Numbered from the stretch's first letter, positions 49,281 through 63,419 are shown. The stretch: DNA of 64,000 nt from Dictyostelium firmibasis (GCA_036169595.1 CM069766.1:1-64000); one strand, 5' to 3'. Translations and numbers: made by a program. Notes: generated by a model not told the origin, from the sequence alone.

Positions 49281-51733
49281 ATGAAAAGAAGAAATATTAT
49301 TTTTTTATTTCTTCTTTTTTTTTTTACTTTAATAAATTTTATATTTGTATGTTGTTTTTTTTCATAAATTGAACACTTAATTTCTTTCTAATATTAATTA
49401 TAAATAGATTATAAACTCATATAAATATTTAGAACCAACACAATGGTGGAATGAAAGAGTGGATATTGGCAATTTATTATCAATTTACAATGGAGAAAAA
49501 GAACCACCAAACTATTTAATGGTCAATGTTGGCAATGGATATGTGGCATTTGTAATTGGTGGTAGTTTTATATATATTGGTGGAGTATTTAATGGACCAG
49601 CTTTAAACTATGGAGACTCAAAACATTTACCATCACACAGAGCAGGAATACCAAACTTTCAAAATATTGAAATATCTAATGCTCAATTTCAATATGCAGG
49701 ATTAGATATTGAGAATGCTACCTATACTAGGGTCTATACAATTTCATCATCACCTGGAACCATTGTGAAACAAATATTCTATGCCCATCAAAAGATAAGA
49801 AACATTTTGGTGCAAGAAATTGAAGTCGATAATAGTAAATCTAAAAAAGATGTTACTGTAAAATTAAAAGTCATTGGTATTAATCTCACATCAAATTTAG
49901 ATTTCAATATAGTCCATATAACAAGTGATGAAAATGGTGGTGTTAGTAATAGTAGTAGCAATAGTAATTATAAAGTATATGACCTTACCATCAAAGTACC
50001 AGAAGTTAGTTTCATGACATCAGTTGCAGTTACTACAACAACAGTACCACAATCAATAACGATAAAGAAAGGTGAGACAAAGAAACATCATTATATCACC
50101 TCTTTCCTTACCAATATTGAAACAGATGATTATATTGAAGGTAGTATAGATATTTATAAAACATCATATCTTTTAGCTGATCTATTGATGAAGAGTCATT
50201 TAGATGAATGGAAAAAGATTTGGATATCTGGTATTGAAGTTGGTGGCGACTCTCATTTACAACAAGTTGTAAATTCATCATTATATTACTTATTTTCATC
50301 GATTAGAGATGACTGGGCACATGGCCTTTCACCAGGTGGTTTATCTAGTAATGCATATAATGGTCATTCATTTTGGGATACTGAAACTTGGATGCTTCCT
50401 CCAATCCTTTTATTAAATCCTACAATTGTAAAGAATTGTCTCTTTCAATACCGTATTAATAATTTACAAGGCGCAAAGAAAAAAGCATCAAGTTATAAGC
50501 CAAAATATAGAGGTTATATGTTCCCTTGGGAAAGTGCTTTCACAGGTGTCGAAACTTGTCCAACTTTTACAAATGTTGTAAGTAAAAACACATAAAAAAT
50601 AAATTAATAAATAAATAATTATATTTTTATTAATTAAAATAATTGATCAATTAAAGGGTATTTTAGAGCAACATATAACAGCAGATATAGCTTTAGCAAT
50701 GAGACAGTATTATTACTTAACAGGTGATTTGGAATGGTTAATTGATTATGGTTATGAGGTACTCAAAGGTATTGCAGAATTTTGGGCTAGCAGAGTTCAA
50801 TATGATCAATCAACTCAACAATATTCTATCGATAATATAATACCACCTGATGAATATGCAGAAGGTGTTGACAATAGTATTTATACTAATGTTGCAGTAA
50901 AGATGACATTTGAATGGGTTATAGAGGCAGCTACATTGGTTAACGATACTTCAAATATTCCACTCGAACTTTGGAGATCGATTGCTGATGGTTTAGTTAT
51001 TCTATTTGATGATAGCACCCAGAGGCATCCAGAGTATGTAGGTTACTCTGGTGAAACCATCAAACAAGCAGATGTTGTTTTATTAGGATTCCCATTGATG
51101 TATAATATGAGTAAAGAAGTTAGAAAGAACGATTTAATATACTATGAAGCAGTTACAACAAGTAGAGGTCCTGCTATGACCTATTCAATGCATACTGTTG
51201 CATGGTTAGAGTTGGAAAACCTTGATAATGCAACTATTGCATGGAACAAAGCTTATAAAAATTGTCAGAGATCTCCTTTCTTTGTATGGACAGAGACACC
51301 TAACAATTTTATTTCAAATTTTATAACTGCTGCTGGTAAAGTAAAAAAAATAGAATAGGGGATAAATAAATAAAACTTTTTTTATTAAAAATTATAACAA
51401 AATCTTTCTAACAACAAAAATATCTTCAACATTTTAGGTGGATTTCTTCAAGGACTTATGTTTGGTTATGGTGGACTTAGAATTAATTCAGATCACTTAG
51501 ATTTCTATCCTCAGTTACCTCAAGGTACAACTAGTCTTAAAATCAGATCAATGAATTATATAGGTTCAACATTTAATGTTGGTTGGAATCAAACTACTAT
51601 TACTTTCGAAATGTTAACATTTAATCCATCAGTTTATTTAACTTTATTATCAACCGAATATGATCACCCAATAATATTGAGTGCACTTAATCCAATTTAT
51701 TTAAATTTTGGTCCCATCAAAAAAAATTGTTAG
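49281..51733 (+). CDS. Secreted glycoside hydrolase family 65, PGGHG/acid-trehalase-like, 736 aa
   Basis: The closest relative I recognise is human PGGHG (ATHL1), which removes glucose from glucosylgalactosyl-hydroxylysine; acid trehalases are in the same family. Exons 49281-49346, 49408-50577, 50657-51335 and 51438-51733 close in frame. Exon 1 codes only 22 residues, a signal peptide with KRR followed by a Phe/Leu-rich core. Strong family blocks are YYLFSSIRDDWAHGLSPGGLSS, GHSFWDTETWMLPP (catalytic-site Asp region), FPWESAFTGVETCP, IPPDEYAEGVDNSIYTN with the putative general acid near Glu478, KQADVVLLGFPL and GPAMTYSMHTVAW. The C-terminal beta domain (GGFLQGLMFGYGGLRI..) is present. Which sugar linkage it cleaves here is open. 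Confidence 0.9.
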
Positions 51734-52669
51734 TAATTGAATAGTTTCGCACACATCCTATTTATTTTTTTTTTATTATTTTTTTCAAAATATCTTTTTT
51801 ATTTATTTATTTGTTTACAAAAAATATTTAAATGAACCAAAATTATGTATTATCGTAATAATCACTGTTTTGCATTATTTTTTTTTATATAGCCAAATGC
51901 ACACAGAATTATATAATATGGAACTTAAACAAACCAATTTCAAACATTTTGATTTACATTATTATATTTGGATGTATTTTTGTTATGAAATTATTTTTTT
52001 TTTCCTTTTTTGTTTTTTAATTTTTTTTTTTTGAATTAAAAAAAAAACTCAATTCTCATAATTTTTTTTATTTTTTTATTTTTTGTTTTTCACCTCTTAT
52101 CAATTGTCAAACAATTTAAATATGTAATTTGTTTTTTTAATTTATAAACGAATGTGTTGTCAAACATTAGAAATGTATGGGCAATTACTTTTATTTTTTT
52201 TTTATTTTTTTTAAATTTAGGTTTAAAAAAAAACCAGATATCAGTTTAGTTTTTAGGAAAATATAATAAAAAAAAAATGAATAAATAATTAAATAAACAA
52301 AATATTAAAATAAATGGTGTCAAAAACATATATTTATAAAGTATTTTTATTTTGTTAACCTTTTTTTTTTGCTCTTTTTTTTCTATCAAATCAAACTCTA
52401 ATCAAACCACAATAAATCACCCGAAAATATTTCTATAACTAAAAAATAATAAATAAAAAAAATTAAAATAAAAAAAATTAATAGAATATACTACCATTAA
52501 AAAAATAAGAAATAGCAACTCTATCAGTTAAAATAAAGCAAAAAAAAAATATAATAAAAATAAAACGAGAAAGGATTTTTTTGTTTTCACAATTATTGTT
52601 GTTTTTGTTTGTTAATGAATAGAATATAATAAAAATAAATATCACTATTATTTATTTAACATTATTGAA
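51734..52669. other. Convergent intergenic region
   Basis: About 935 bp between two convergent genes. It contains moderately mixed sequence (51850-52250) without a sustained frame. No RNA gene is recognised. Confidence 0.5.
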
Positions 52670-54655
52670 TTAATTAGAACATTGATTACAATTTAAACAA
52701 TGTGGGGCGGTCATGTGTGTGATTACACCAGTACATGGGTCACAACTATCGAAAGTGCAAGGGTTATTATCATTGATTCCTGCTTTGAATTTTGGTTGGC
52801 AAACGCCCTCTGGTGTACAGAATGATACTTGACATTTATTTATTTGGTCAGCACAACCACAATCACACATATCACCTGGAATTTGGGTGTTATAGCATTG
52901 GCCATCGGTAGAGTTACATGATGTCTTAATACATGGATTACTACTTGGTGTACAAACAACAGGGTTATAGTCAAATTCACCAGTTAATGGATTACAAGTA
53001 GCAATTGAACATTTATCTTCACCACTTAATGGATCTTGAATTGGGGAGGTAATACAATTACCAGTTGAAGCTTCACATGATACGACTTGACATTTATCTT
53101 CACTTTGTTTACATTTGTCTTGTTTAATGCAACCTACACCGTTTGGATCACATGAATAGATTTTACATTTATCTAATTGACCATCTAATTCAATACCACA
53201 TTGTTCAGATGTTTTTACGATACATGTGCCATTGGAACATTTATTAGGTACGTTACAAACATTACCATTACAAGCACTTTTGTATTGACAACCTGCAGTA
53301 GAATTACAACCGTTTGAAGATAAACATTCTGATGATCTGTCTTGACATTTAATTGGAATTGAATCGAAATTACCTGTCAAAGGATTACATTGATAATTAT
53401 TACAAACATCATTTGGGTTTGGATTAACTTTTGGAGTATGATTACAATATTTTGAAACTGGTGATCCACCAAGAGAGGTATTGGCTGATGGACATGAATC
53501 AATTGTACATGCATTGTTGTCGTTACAAGTTGTCAATGGGTTACAACATGAACTACCATTACCTTGACAAACACCGCAATAATCATAGAATGGACAAACA
53601 AAAAGTAAATTTGTTTCAATTTTAATTGTGCTGCCAACTAATTATAAATGATAACAGTTAATATTGAATTAAAATCAAATTTTTTAAAAAATGATTCTAT
53701 AGTAAATATTAATTTTTAAATACTAACCTGTTCTACGCTCACAAAAGAATAAATCAAAATTATAAGATTTTCCAACTGTTAATCCCAATTTAGTAGTATC
53801 TACACTTGCAGACAAAGAATTATGAACACCACCAATATCAATAACTAATTTATTATTTATATATACCCTTTTAATTGTATTTATATATATTAATATTATT
53901 TTTAAAAATAAAATAAAAAATTTTAGATAGCTTACCAAACATCATCATCACCTTGGAAACTAAATACTTCAAAGCCTTTATAGGTAAAAGCAGTATTCAT
54001 TTTCATACAGAAATGATAGTTGTGATATTCACCATGGTTGCTATAAATTCTTTTTTTTACATCAGTGTCAAAACCTTGCTTATCAACTTTAAATAAATAA
54101 AGAATTTTTAATATCGTTTGTGTTAGTGGTAATGAAATAAAAAAATTATTAATTTTAATTACTTACTTGGGAAAAACTTTTGATTATTATAAACATAAAC
54201 TTTTTTTGTTGAATCATAAGTAAATTCTAAATCCATCTTTAATGGGAAATTTCTACCTGGAAATAAAGGATTTGTTTGAGGTGAAAAGAAATACTTGAAT
54301 AAATGTGGATTAATTATTACACCATCAAGATTATTTCCAAAAGGTGATAAAGAAACTAATTCAGGTACACGAGTAGTTGAATTTAAATTTGGTTTAACCA
54401 ATCCAGTTGTTTTTCCTGCTGGTAAACTAGTTTGGAAATTGTTATTAAATAATGGAAATTGATCATAAATATCAACATTTATTTTTAAAGTAGAAGGATT
54501 TGCTTGAAAAAAAAAAAAAAAATAAAAAAAAAAAAAAAATCAATTAGTTATCTAATAAAAAAAATTTTAAAAAATAAATTAAAATATGATCTTTTACTTT
54601 GTGAATAAATCACTGAAACAAATAATAAAATAATTAAGGCTGATAATAATTTCAT
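52670..54655 (-). CDS. PA14-domain Cys-rich secreted protein of the psi family, 550 aa
   Basis: Dictyostelium psi (prespore-inducing) proteins are extracellular PA14-domain glycoproteins. Exons on the minus strand are 54598-54655, 54167-54502, 53936-54086, 53728-53867 and 52670-53637, closing in frame. A signal peptide ([19 protein letters not shown]) is followed by an N-terminal domain with the conserved [15 protein letters not shown] and FPIDKQGFD. The PA14 core has [26 protein letters not shown], including the paired Asp that bind calcium in PA14 lectins, and FDLFFCERR. The C-terminal 300 residues are a series of Cys-rich repeats ([31 protein letters not shown] and so on). No C-terminal membrane helix is present, so it should be secreted. 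The exact psi member is not assigned. Confidence 0.88.
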
Positions 54656-55560
54656 TTTTATATCATTAAAAATAAAAAAATAAGTTTTTTTTTTTTTTTT
54701 TTTGAAGATGAAATCTACTATTTATACAATGATTTTCGTTTTTTTTTTTTTTTATTTTTTTTTTTTCGTGTGGTTTTTATTTAACCAATCATTATTAAAA
54801 ATCTTACTATCAAAGGAATTATTCAATCAAACCCAATTTTTTTTTAAAAAATAATAAAATTTTCCGATAAGATCGCAATTTTTTTTAAAAACATAAATAT
54901 CATTTTTTTAAAGTCTGTTGTGATTGGCAAAAAAAAAAACCCGCGACTAAATTTTATTGGGCAAGATTTTTGCATTTCAACTTATCAAAATCAAAAAAAA
55001 AAAATTATTTTTTTTTAATTAAATAAACGTCTTCGATTTGGGTCATAAAAAATAAATCAATAAACCATTATAATAATTTTTTTTCAACTAGTTTTCTTTT
55101 TTTTTCATTGAAAGAGAATTTAATAATTAATTTTTTTTTATTTTTTTTTTTAATTTTTTTTTTTTTGTCTTATGATACACTATTTAACTAAACTAAATTT
55201 TTTTTTTTTTTTTTATTTCTTTTTTTTTTTTTTATTTATTTTTTTTTTTTTATTCCAATAAAAAAAAAAAAATATAAAAAAGAAAAATAAATTATAGAAA
55301 AAATACTAAAAAAAGAAAAAAACAATAACGAAAAAAATAGAATTAAAAAAATAATTTTTTTTTGTTTTATTCAATTGGGATTAACATTCTTTTTTTTTTT
55401 TTTTTTTTTTTTAGGTATTAAGAGTCAATTCAAGTAAAAAAAATTAAATAACATCTTTTTTTTTTTTTTTTGAACATTTAAAAAAATAAATTAAAATATT
55501 TTGTGAAATTTTTTTTTTTTTTTTTTTTTTTTAATTTTGTTTATTTTTTTTTTTTTTTTA
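54656..55560. other. Promoter region of the psi gene
   Basis: About 900 bp between the psi start and the noxB stop, both on the minus strand. It is dominated by poly(T). No element can be named with confidence. Confidence 0.45.
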
Positions 55561-57349
55561 TTAAAAATTTTCTTTATGAAAAATTAAATGACAATTATTT
55601 TTAGCATTAAATTTATTACAATTTTTAGTGATGTTTTTCCCCAATGTTTTATTACCACAATAAAAGACACCAACTTTTTCTCTTTGATGAAGTTGTGTTA
55701 TTTGATTGAAGATTGATCGGAAATTGGGTCTGCCAAAGAGAGTTTTTGTGTGAAGGTTTGTGATATGACATTTTTCAGCATTTTTAATTTTAGCATAATC
55801 ATCAAGCTCCAAAGCACCAGTCAAAAAGATATGAATTTCTAAGATACTATCAATTCTTTCATCATTTTCCAATTCAGCCAAAACATCAGTGAACCATTGG
55901 AAAGAATTCTTTTGTCTACTAATCCAAATGAAATAAATTTTTTTAATTTTCAAATGATTTTCATCAGCATTAGTTTGTTTATCATTTTGATTTTTAAGAT
56001 GTCTTAGAATACTAGAGAATGGAGTAACACCAATACCAGCACCAACCAATACTAAATTACGATATTTAAAAAAGTTTTCAGCTGGCGCACCAAATGGACC
56101 ATCAATCTTTAATATTCTACGTTTTCCTCTTGTTTGTGTTGATTTAAGATCTTCTTGAATTACACCCAATTTATTATCAGGATTTAAAAGACGAAATAAT
56201 TTCTTTGTCCAATTACCAACAATATTAATATGTACAGAAATAAAAGGATCATCAGGTGCAGAGGTAATTGTAAATGGATGCCATTCATGATATGCAATTG
56301 CAGGACAATTTAAAAATAGATATTGGCCAGGTTTAAAATTAAAATTTTCTCTTTTCATTCTAAGTTCTAATACTTTACTTGGATGCATAATTGCTTTCTC
56401 GAGAATAACAGTCTTTTTACCACGAGCAATTCTTATTAAACGTTCAATAGAATATAAAATAAATGGAGCAATAATCCACATCCATGATTGTGGTTCTTTC
56501 TTTAAAATCTTTGAATATCCATGGAAACATAATAAAATGTAATATGGAATAAATAAATGGTGAACATACCAAAAAATTTCAAACATTGGTCTTCTAATTC
56601 TCCACATTGATGATGTAAACATTAAAATAAATATTAAAACCATTATATGGCCTGTAATACCAGGAACCGATTTAAAAAATAAATATTTTTCATCTGGAAA
56701 TACACCAATATCGATATTTAAATAATTTCCAGCAATACTCTCTTCATTTGGATTATTAATTTTTGCAACATCGTTATTAATTTTTTTAAAACTGATATAA
56801 TGTCCAACACTTTTTTTTTAATAAAAATAAAAATAAAAATAAAAAAAAAAAAAATAAAAAAAAAAATAAAATTAATATTAAATTGTTTTTTTTATGTTTT
56901 TTTAAAAAAATAAAATTATTTCGTTTAAACTTACCAATGAATTATTGTACAACAAAAAAGCATAAATGCGCATAATTTATGAAAATTTAAATGCTTATCA
57001 ATTGGTATATAATTATTAACAATGGTACCTCTTAACCATGAAAGGAAATTTCGTAAGACAGGTAATAAAATTACTGCTGAATTTAAATTAATTAATCTTG
57101 CAGCAGTTCTGGAAAAACAAAATGACAAACCCAAAAATTCTGATATTTTATTATGATTATACATATTATAAAACATATGTACTCCAACACCAAGATTTAA
57201 TGCAATGTAAAACAACATAATATATGTTGCAATACCTCTGTGCCACCACCAACCACGAATTTTAATAAAAATTTTTGATTTAAAAATTTTATTTCTTAAT
57301 CCAATTTTTTCATTATTTTTTATATTATTTTTATTATTATTATTATTAA

Positions 57350-57382
<33 letters not shown>

Positions 57383-57767
57383 CATCATTATTAGTATTAT
57401 TTGAATTAATTTGATCATTGGATTCAATATCAACTTTATCTAATTTTACAATATTTTCTTGTGATAAACTTATTGGGATAGAAATATTATTTTTACTATG
57501 AACCAAATTGTTGGTGTTTCTATAAACCTTTGGAGTTTGAATAGTGGGCGGAATAGGTAAATTTTGGAATTCTAAATTTTTCAACTCTTCATGCATTGAT
57601 ATAAATGGTTTACTATCATCTTGAGAGTATGGTATTGGATCATTAGTAGTTGAAATTCCAACATCTTTATATTGTTGATCCAATTTTTGGTCTTGTAATT
57701 GTTGTTGTTGTTGCTGTTGTTCTTGATTTTGAAATTCTTGTAATTCTAATTCTTTATTTAAGTTCAT
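55561..57767 (-). CDS. noxB: Superoxide-generating NADPH oxidase heavy chain (NoxB type), 693 aa
   Basis: A flavocytochrome that passes electrons from NADPH through FAD and two haems to oxygen across a membrane. Minus-strand exons 56935-57767 and 55561-56809 close in frame. Residues 1-165 are disordered and Gln/Asn-rich. The ferric-reductase domain (about 175-420) has haem-ligand His pairs; FHKLCAFMLFCCTIIHCVGH shows two of them, with the intron falling just after one (H..C). A second pair appears in FWYVHHLFIPYYILLCFHG. FAD-binding HPFTITSAP and ribityl/NADPH-site motifs DGPFGAPAE, VGAGIGVTPFSSIL and FYCGNKTLGKNI are intact. There are no EF-hands, which excludes NoxC/Nox5 type, and the long N-terminal extension favours NoxB over NoxA. 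I used the ATG at 57767. Confidence 0.9.
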
Positions 57768-57833
57768 AACTTTTGTAAACAATAAAAAAAATTAATGAAT
57801 TAAAAAAATAAAAAAAATTATTTAAATCTTTTT

Positions 57834-57879
<46 letters not shown>

Positions 57880-58287
57880 AAATTAAAAATAAATAATTTA
57901 ATTAAAAAAAAACAAATGTCAAATATGTCAAAAAATAGATTTTTTTTTTTGTTGCTTTGGGTCAGAAAGTCTGTTTTTTCTTTGATCCACTTCGCTATTT
58001 TTGTTTTTCAAGTAATTACACTTTACTTTCCGAAAAACAACTCCGTAAAAACAAAAAAAAAATATATTCAGGAGTGTGGTTGGGGGAAAATTTTTTCATA
58101 GTGAGAGGGGGTTATTGTTAAGATTTTTAAAACAAATGCAACTGATTTTAAAAGAAATTCTTTTTATAAAAAATTTTAATTTTAATTTTAATTTTTTTTT
58201 TTAAAATTTTTTTTTTTAATTTTATTTAATTTAATTTTATTTAATTTTATTTAATTTAATTTTATTTAATTATTAATTATTATTATT
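57768..58287. other. Spacer upstream of noxB
   Basis: About 520 bp with a 47-base poly(A) run near 57838-57887 and a short TTTAATTT repeat near 58215-58270. An unusually G/C-containing patch at 57940-58110 has a short open frame (57916-58101) that I do not accept as a gene. Confidence 0.45.
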
Positions 58288-59856
58288 TTATTTTTTAAAC
58301 AAGCCAATTAGATCGTGTCTTTTATATTTTTTTATAAAAACAAAGTGGTTATAGGTTAAGCTAAAGTGAGGATATAAAATTTCTATTACATCAAAATTGT
58401 AATACTTGATTAGTTTGGATGCTTCTCTTTTATCCAATGAAAAGGGTTTAAACTTGGTTGAAGGATTTGAAAGTAGATTTAATGCTTGATAAACCTTACC
58501 TTCTTTTATTAATTGAATGATATTAATTTCTTCTTCTTCCAAAGTTTTACTATAATTTAAAGAGGGGAAATTATTGATTAACAAAGGTTGTTTTGATAAA
58601 TTTGATATTTCGACTTCTGGTTGTTGTTGTTGTTGTTGTTGGTACTTTTTAAATTCAATGAAAGGATTAAAAGAAGCTTGATATATTTTAGAATCCAATA
58701 GTATTTGAAACATTGAATTCATTTTTGTTTGATTTTGAATTCCCCAAACACTTTTGAATAATGATGAATAAACATTAGGATGACCATTCAATAGATTTGG
58801 ATTGGATGTTGATGGTGTGAGAAAAAGTGATAGAGCCTCTTGATTTTCAAGTAATATTGCTTCTTTAATATTGTATATGTGCGGTAGTAATCCATCTTTT
58901 AAAAACACCCCAATTGATGGTAAATTATTAAGAGCCATGGAAAATATTTTTGATGAGATATTCGACGACGAATAAGAATTAATATTACAATTAGAAATAA
59001 ATGATTTATAGTCAATATTATTTTTTAAATAAATTTTTAGTAAAGAAAGATATTTTAAAATCATTTCTTTTTCAATGGGTGTTACTAAAAAATTGATTAT
59101 GTCTTCTTGAATATTTGTTGAAGAGTTTGGTGAGGATGAAATATTATTTCGGATAAGGAATTCCAAAGATTTAAAACAATTATGCCCTATTGCAATTTCA
59201 TAGAAACATTGACTCTTTTTTGAACGTTGAAGTGGTTGTAGTTTATGGTTATGTAAGGATAGTAGTAACTCTAAATAATTTATATCTTCATCTGTTTTAG
59301 AATACTTTAAGAAATGATTTATTACTATGAATGGAGAAGTCGATTGAATCTCTTTCAATGAGTCTTGATATTGTTTATTCGATAGGAAATAGATTATAGC
59401 AGTACAACTCTTAATTGAATCACTCATTAACACATTTAATATGAATGCTATTGAATGGCTGAAATTAATATCTTTTGATTTCTTTCTAAATAATAATTCT
59501 ATCAAGCTAAGATCCTCACAATTTTCAAAAAATACCAATAATCCTTTTCTTTTTATTATTAACTCTTCATTATTATCATTATTACAATTATTTTCACTGT
59601 AATTGCTGTTGCTGTTGCGGTTATAATCAATATTGTTGATACAATCTAATTTATATTTTAATAAAGACCATTGTTTCTTTTTTGAAAGTTTACCTATACT
59701 ATTCATATATTTAAATGGTATCCTATTACCTAAATAATTATTTTCTTGATTTTCAAATATTACCACCATTGTTTTTAAATGGTGGAATATTAAATTCCTT
59801 ATAAATACATTATGATAAACTTTCCAAAATAATCTTTCTGTTTCTTTATTTTTCAT
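58288..59856 (-). CDS. Member of a Dictyostelium-expanded ankyrin-like family, 522 aa
   Basis: The single exon begins MKNKETERLFWKVYHNVFIRNLIFHHL, a start typical of a large Dictyostelium family in which a short F-box-like helix pair precedes degenerate ankyrin-type helical repeats. Helical units with the pattern of a short hydrophobic helix, turn and second helix recur (for example IEYLIRNNIS-like LEFLIRNNISSSPNS and LPSIGVFLKDGLLPHIYNIKEAI), but consensus TPLHxA is not seen. A Gln run (58622-58642) is present. Function is unknown. The start is 112 bp from the start of the next gene on the other strand. Confidence 0.65.
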   Translation of the reverse strand: MKNKETERLFWKVYHNVFIRNLIFHHLKTMVVIFENQENNYLGNRIPFKYMNSIGKLSKKKQWSLLKYKLDCINNIDYNRNSNSNYSENNCNNDNNEELIIKRKGLLVFFENCEDLSLIELLFRKKSKDINFSHSIAFILNVLMSDSIKSCTAIIYFLSNKQYQDSLKEIQSTSPFIVINHFLKYSKTDEDINYLELLLSLHNHKLQPLQRSKKSQCFYEIAIGHNCFKSLEFLIRNNISSSPNSSTNIQEDIINFLVTPIEKEMILKYLSLLKIYLKNNIDYKSFISNCNINSYSSSNISSKIFSMALNNLPSIGVFLKDGLLPHIYNIKEAILLENQEALSLFLTPSTSNPNLLNGHPNVYSSLFKSVWGIQNQTKMNSMFQILLDSKIYQASFNPFIEFKKYQQQQQQQPEVEISNLSKQPLLINNFPSLNYSKTLEEEEINIIQLIKEGKVYQALNLLSNPSTKFKPFSLDKREASKLIKYYNFDVIEILYPHFSLTYNHFVFIKKYKRHDLIGLFKK

Positions 59857-59903
59857 AATCCAATGAAAAAATAAAAATAATTAATTTTAAAAAAAAAATT
59901 TAG

Positions 59904-59943
<40 letters not shown>

Positions 59944-59968
59944 AAAATTTGTTTTACCCCACCAACCA

Positions 59969-62039
<2,071 letters not shown>

Positions 62040-62099
62040 AAAGTTCGGAGAAGATATTTTAAAAACATCCTAAATTTTGTATCTCGTGCAATGTTCGCT

Positions 62100-62350
62100 T
62101 TTTTTTTTGCCAGGGTTTTTTTTTTTTTTTATATAAAACATGGTTGTATCCATGAGAAAGGTTTTATTTAATAAAGTTAATATTTATATATTATTTTATA
62201 GATATGGTTTAATAACAAGAGGGAGTATATTGGGGTTGATTTGGAATTTATTTGCTATTTCTTGAATGGAGTTTGAGAGGTCAAAGGTTATTTTGCATAT
62301 CCAAGTCCAGATGTTGTGTAGTATTAGTTTTTTTTTTTTTTTTTTTGAAT
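62100..62350 (-). mobile_element. Truncated poly(A)-tailed non-LTR (LINE) remnant, TRE3-like
   Basis: On the minus strand a codon-like stretch (62210-62325, reading FDLSNSIQEIANKFQ then INPNILPLVIKPYL and a stop) is followed by a 3' UTR-like segment and a poly(A) run (62132-62116). That is the expected 3' end of a LINE. The element would point away from the tRNA gene and lie on its 3' side, the side targeted by Dictyostelium TRE3 elements. A second A-run at 62329-62346 and a third at 62381-62394 suggest nested or successive insertions. It is severely 5'-truncated. The TRE3 assignment is by position, not by sequence match. Confidence 0.4.
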
Positions 62351-62452
62351 ACTATTGGGATTAGAATTTCTAATCACCATGTTTTTTTTTTTTGTTGTTG
62401 TTTTTTGGAAGTCGAGCTTTTTTCCGGTTGATTATGAGGTGTGTTTTTTATG

Positions 62453-62535
62453 ACCACGTTACTTCGTGGTATGACCAAGACTCGAACCCAAGGTCTTGGC
62501 CACGGAGGCTTGTAATTCAGCTTATTGATTAGCCC
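62453..62535 (-). pseudogene. tRNA-like relic
   Basis: On the minus strand this holds a B-box-like GGGTTCGAGTC with a T-stem made mainly of G-T pairs and an A-box-like TGGCCAAG. No cloverleaf with paired acceptor ends can be drawn, and the distal end instead forms a CCACGTTACTTCGTGG hairpin. It is probably a decayed or rearranged tRNA gene next to the intact one. Confidence 0.35.
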
Positions 62536-62632
62536 CCGGGTGTGGTATTAGGGATTTGTAGTTTCGACAAACATAGGATAATTTTTTATAAGATTCGATC
62601 CCTTGATCTATGGCCGAAATTTATGAAACTAT

Positions 62633-62715
62633 TGCAAGAGGCGAGATTCGAACTCGCGAACCGAATGGATGAGATCTTAAGTCACACGGATTTAACCAGA
62701 CTTTCCTACCCTTGC
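62633..62715 (-). tRNA. tRNA-Leu (anticodon UAA)
   Basis: On the minus strand, acceptor GCAAGGG (62715-62709) pairs with CTCTTGC (62640-62634), with one G-T. A-box-like TAGGAAAGTCTGG and a GGA/TCC D-stem follow. The anticodon loop is CTTAAGA, giving UAA, on a five-pair stem with one T-T mismatch. A long class II variable arm is present, and the T-arm GCGAG-TTCGAAT-CTCGC is perfect. The 82 nt plus discriminator A is normal for Leu. No intron is present. The anticodon-stem mismatch is the only reason for doubt about activity. Confidence 0.75.
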
Positions 62716-62762
62716 ATTTTATACAAATTAGTGTAATGATAGTACTACTCTTTTTTACACTG

Positions 62763-63312
62763 GTTGTGCCACTTTCAAATGTTAACACCCGTATCAAATA
62801 TCATTATTTGTAATTAACATCAAAAATCACCAACCACACGACACATTATTTCTCATTTGTGTACAGATTACAAACAACTATCACTTTTTATTTCTAAAAA
62901 AAATAAAAAAAAAATAATAATAAATAATTAAAAAATATCGACCAAATGAAAAAAAACGCAGTTTTTTTTCATTTTCGTTGTGCCACTTTCAAATGTTAAC
63001 ACCCGTATCAAATATCATTATTTGTAATTAACATCAAAAATCACCAACCACACGACACATTATTTCTCATTTGTGTACAGATTACAAACAACTATCACTT
63101 TTTATTTCTAAAAAAAATAAAAAAAAAAATAATAATAAATAATTAAAAAATATCGACCAAATGAAAAAAAACGCAGTTTTTTTTCATTTTCGTTGTGCCA
63201 CTTTCAAATGTTAACACCCGTATCAAATATCATTATTTGTAATTAACATCAAAAATCACCAACCACACGACACATTATTTCTCATTTGTGTACAGATTAC
63301 AAACAACTATCA
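62763..63312 (+). mobile_element. Tandem ~214-bp modules at the 5' end of a TRE5-type non-LTR retrotransposon
   Basis: Two full copies (starting 62763/62764 and 62978) and a partial third (63193-63312) of a 214-215 bp unit are nearly identical. Each starts GTTGTGCCACTTTCAAATG. The first copy begins 48 bp upstream of the tRNA-Leu 5' end. Dictyostelium TRE5 (DRE) LINEs insert about 50 bp upstream of tRNA genes with the 5' end, made of repeated A-modules, facing the tRNA. The A-module carries the element's promoter. Location, tandem design and orientation all fit. The window ends before ORF1, so coding capacity cannot be judged. Confidence 0.7.
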
Positions 63313-63387
63313 ACAATTCATTTTTTCAAATTCATTTTGATACTCTTTTTTTTTTAGAATAAAGGAAATTTTGCAAAAAAAATCCGG

Positions 63388-63419
<32 letters not shown>

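Noticed and set aside
62453-62535. A second functional tRNA gene
   Set aside because: Acceptor ends do not pair and the anticodon stem cannot form; listed as a relic.
62542-62736. 64-codon plus-strand open frame
   Set aside because: It runs antisense across the tRNA-Leu gene; the sequence is explained by the tRNA cloverleaf.
62763-63312. CRISPR-like or centromeric satellite reading of the right-hand repeats
   Set aside because: The unit is far too long and lacks spacers for CRISPR. A two-and-a-half copy array exactly 48 bp from a tRNA is better explained by TRE5 modules.
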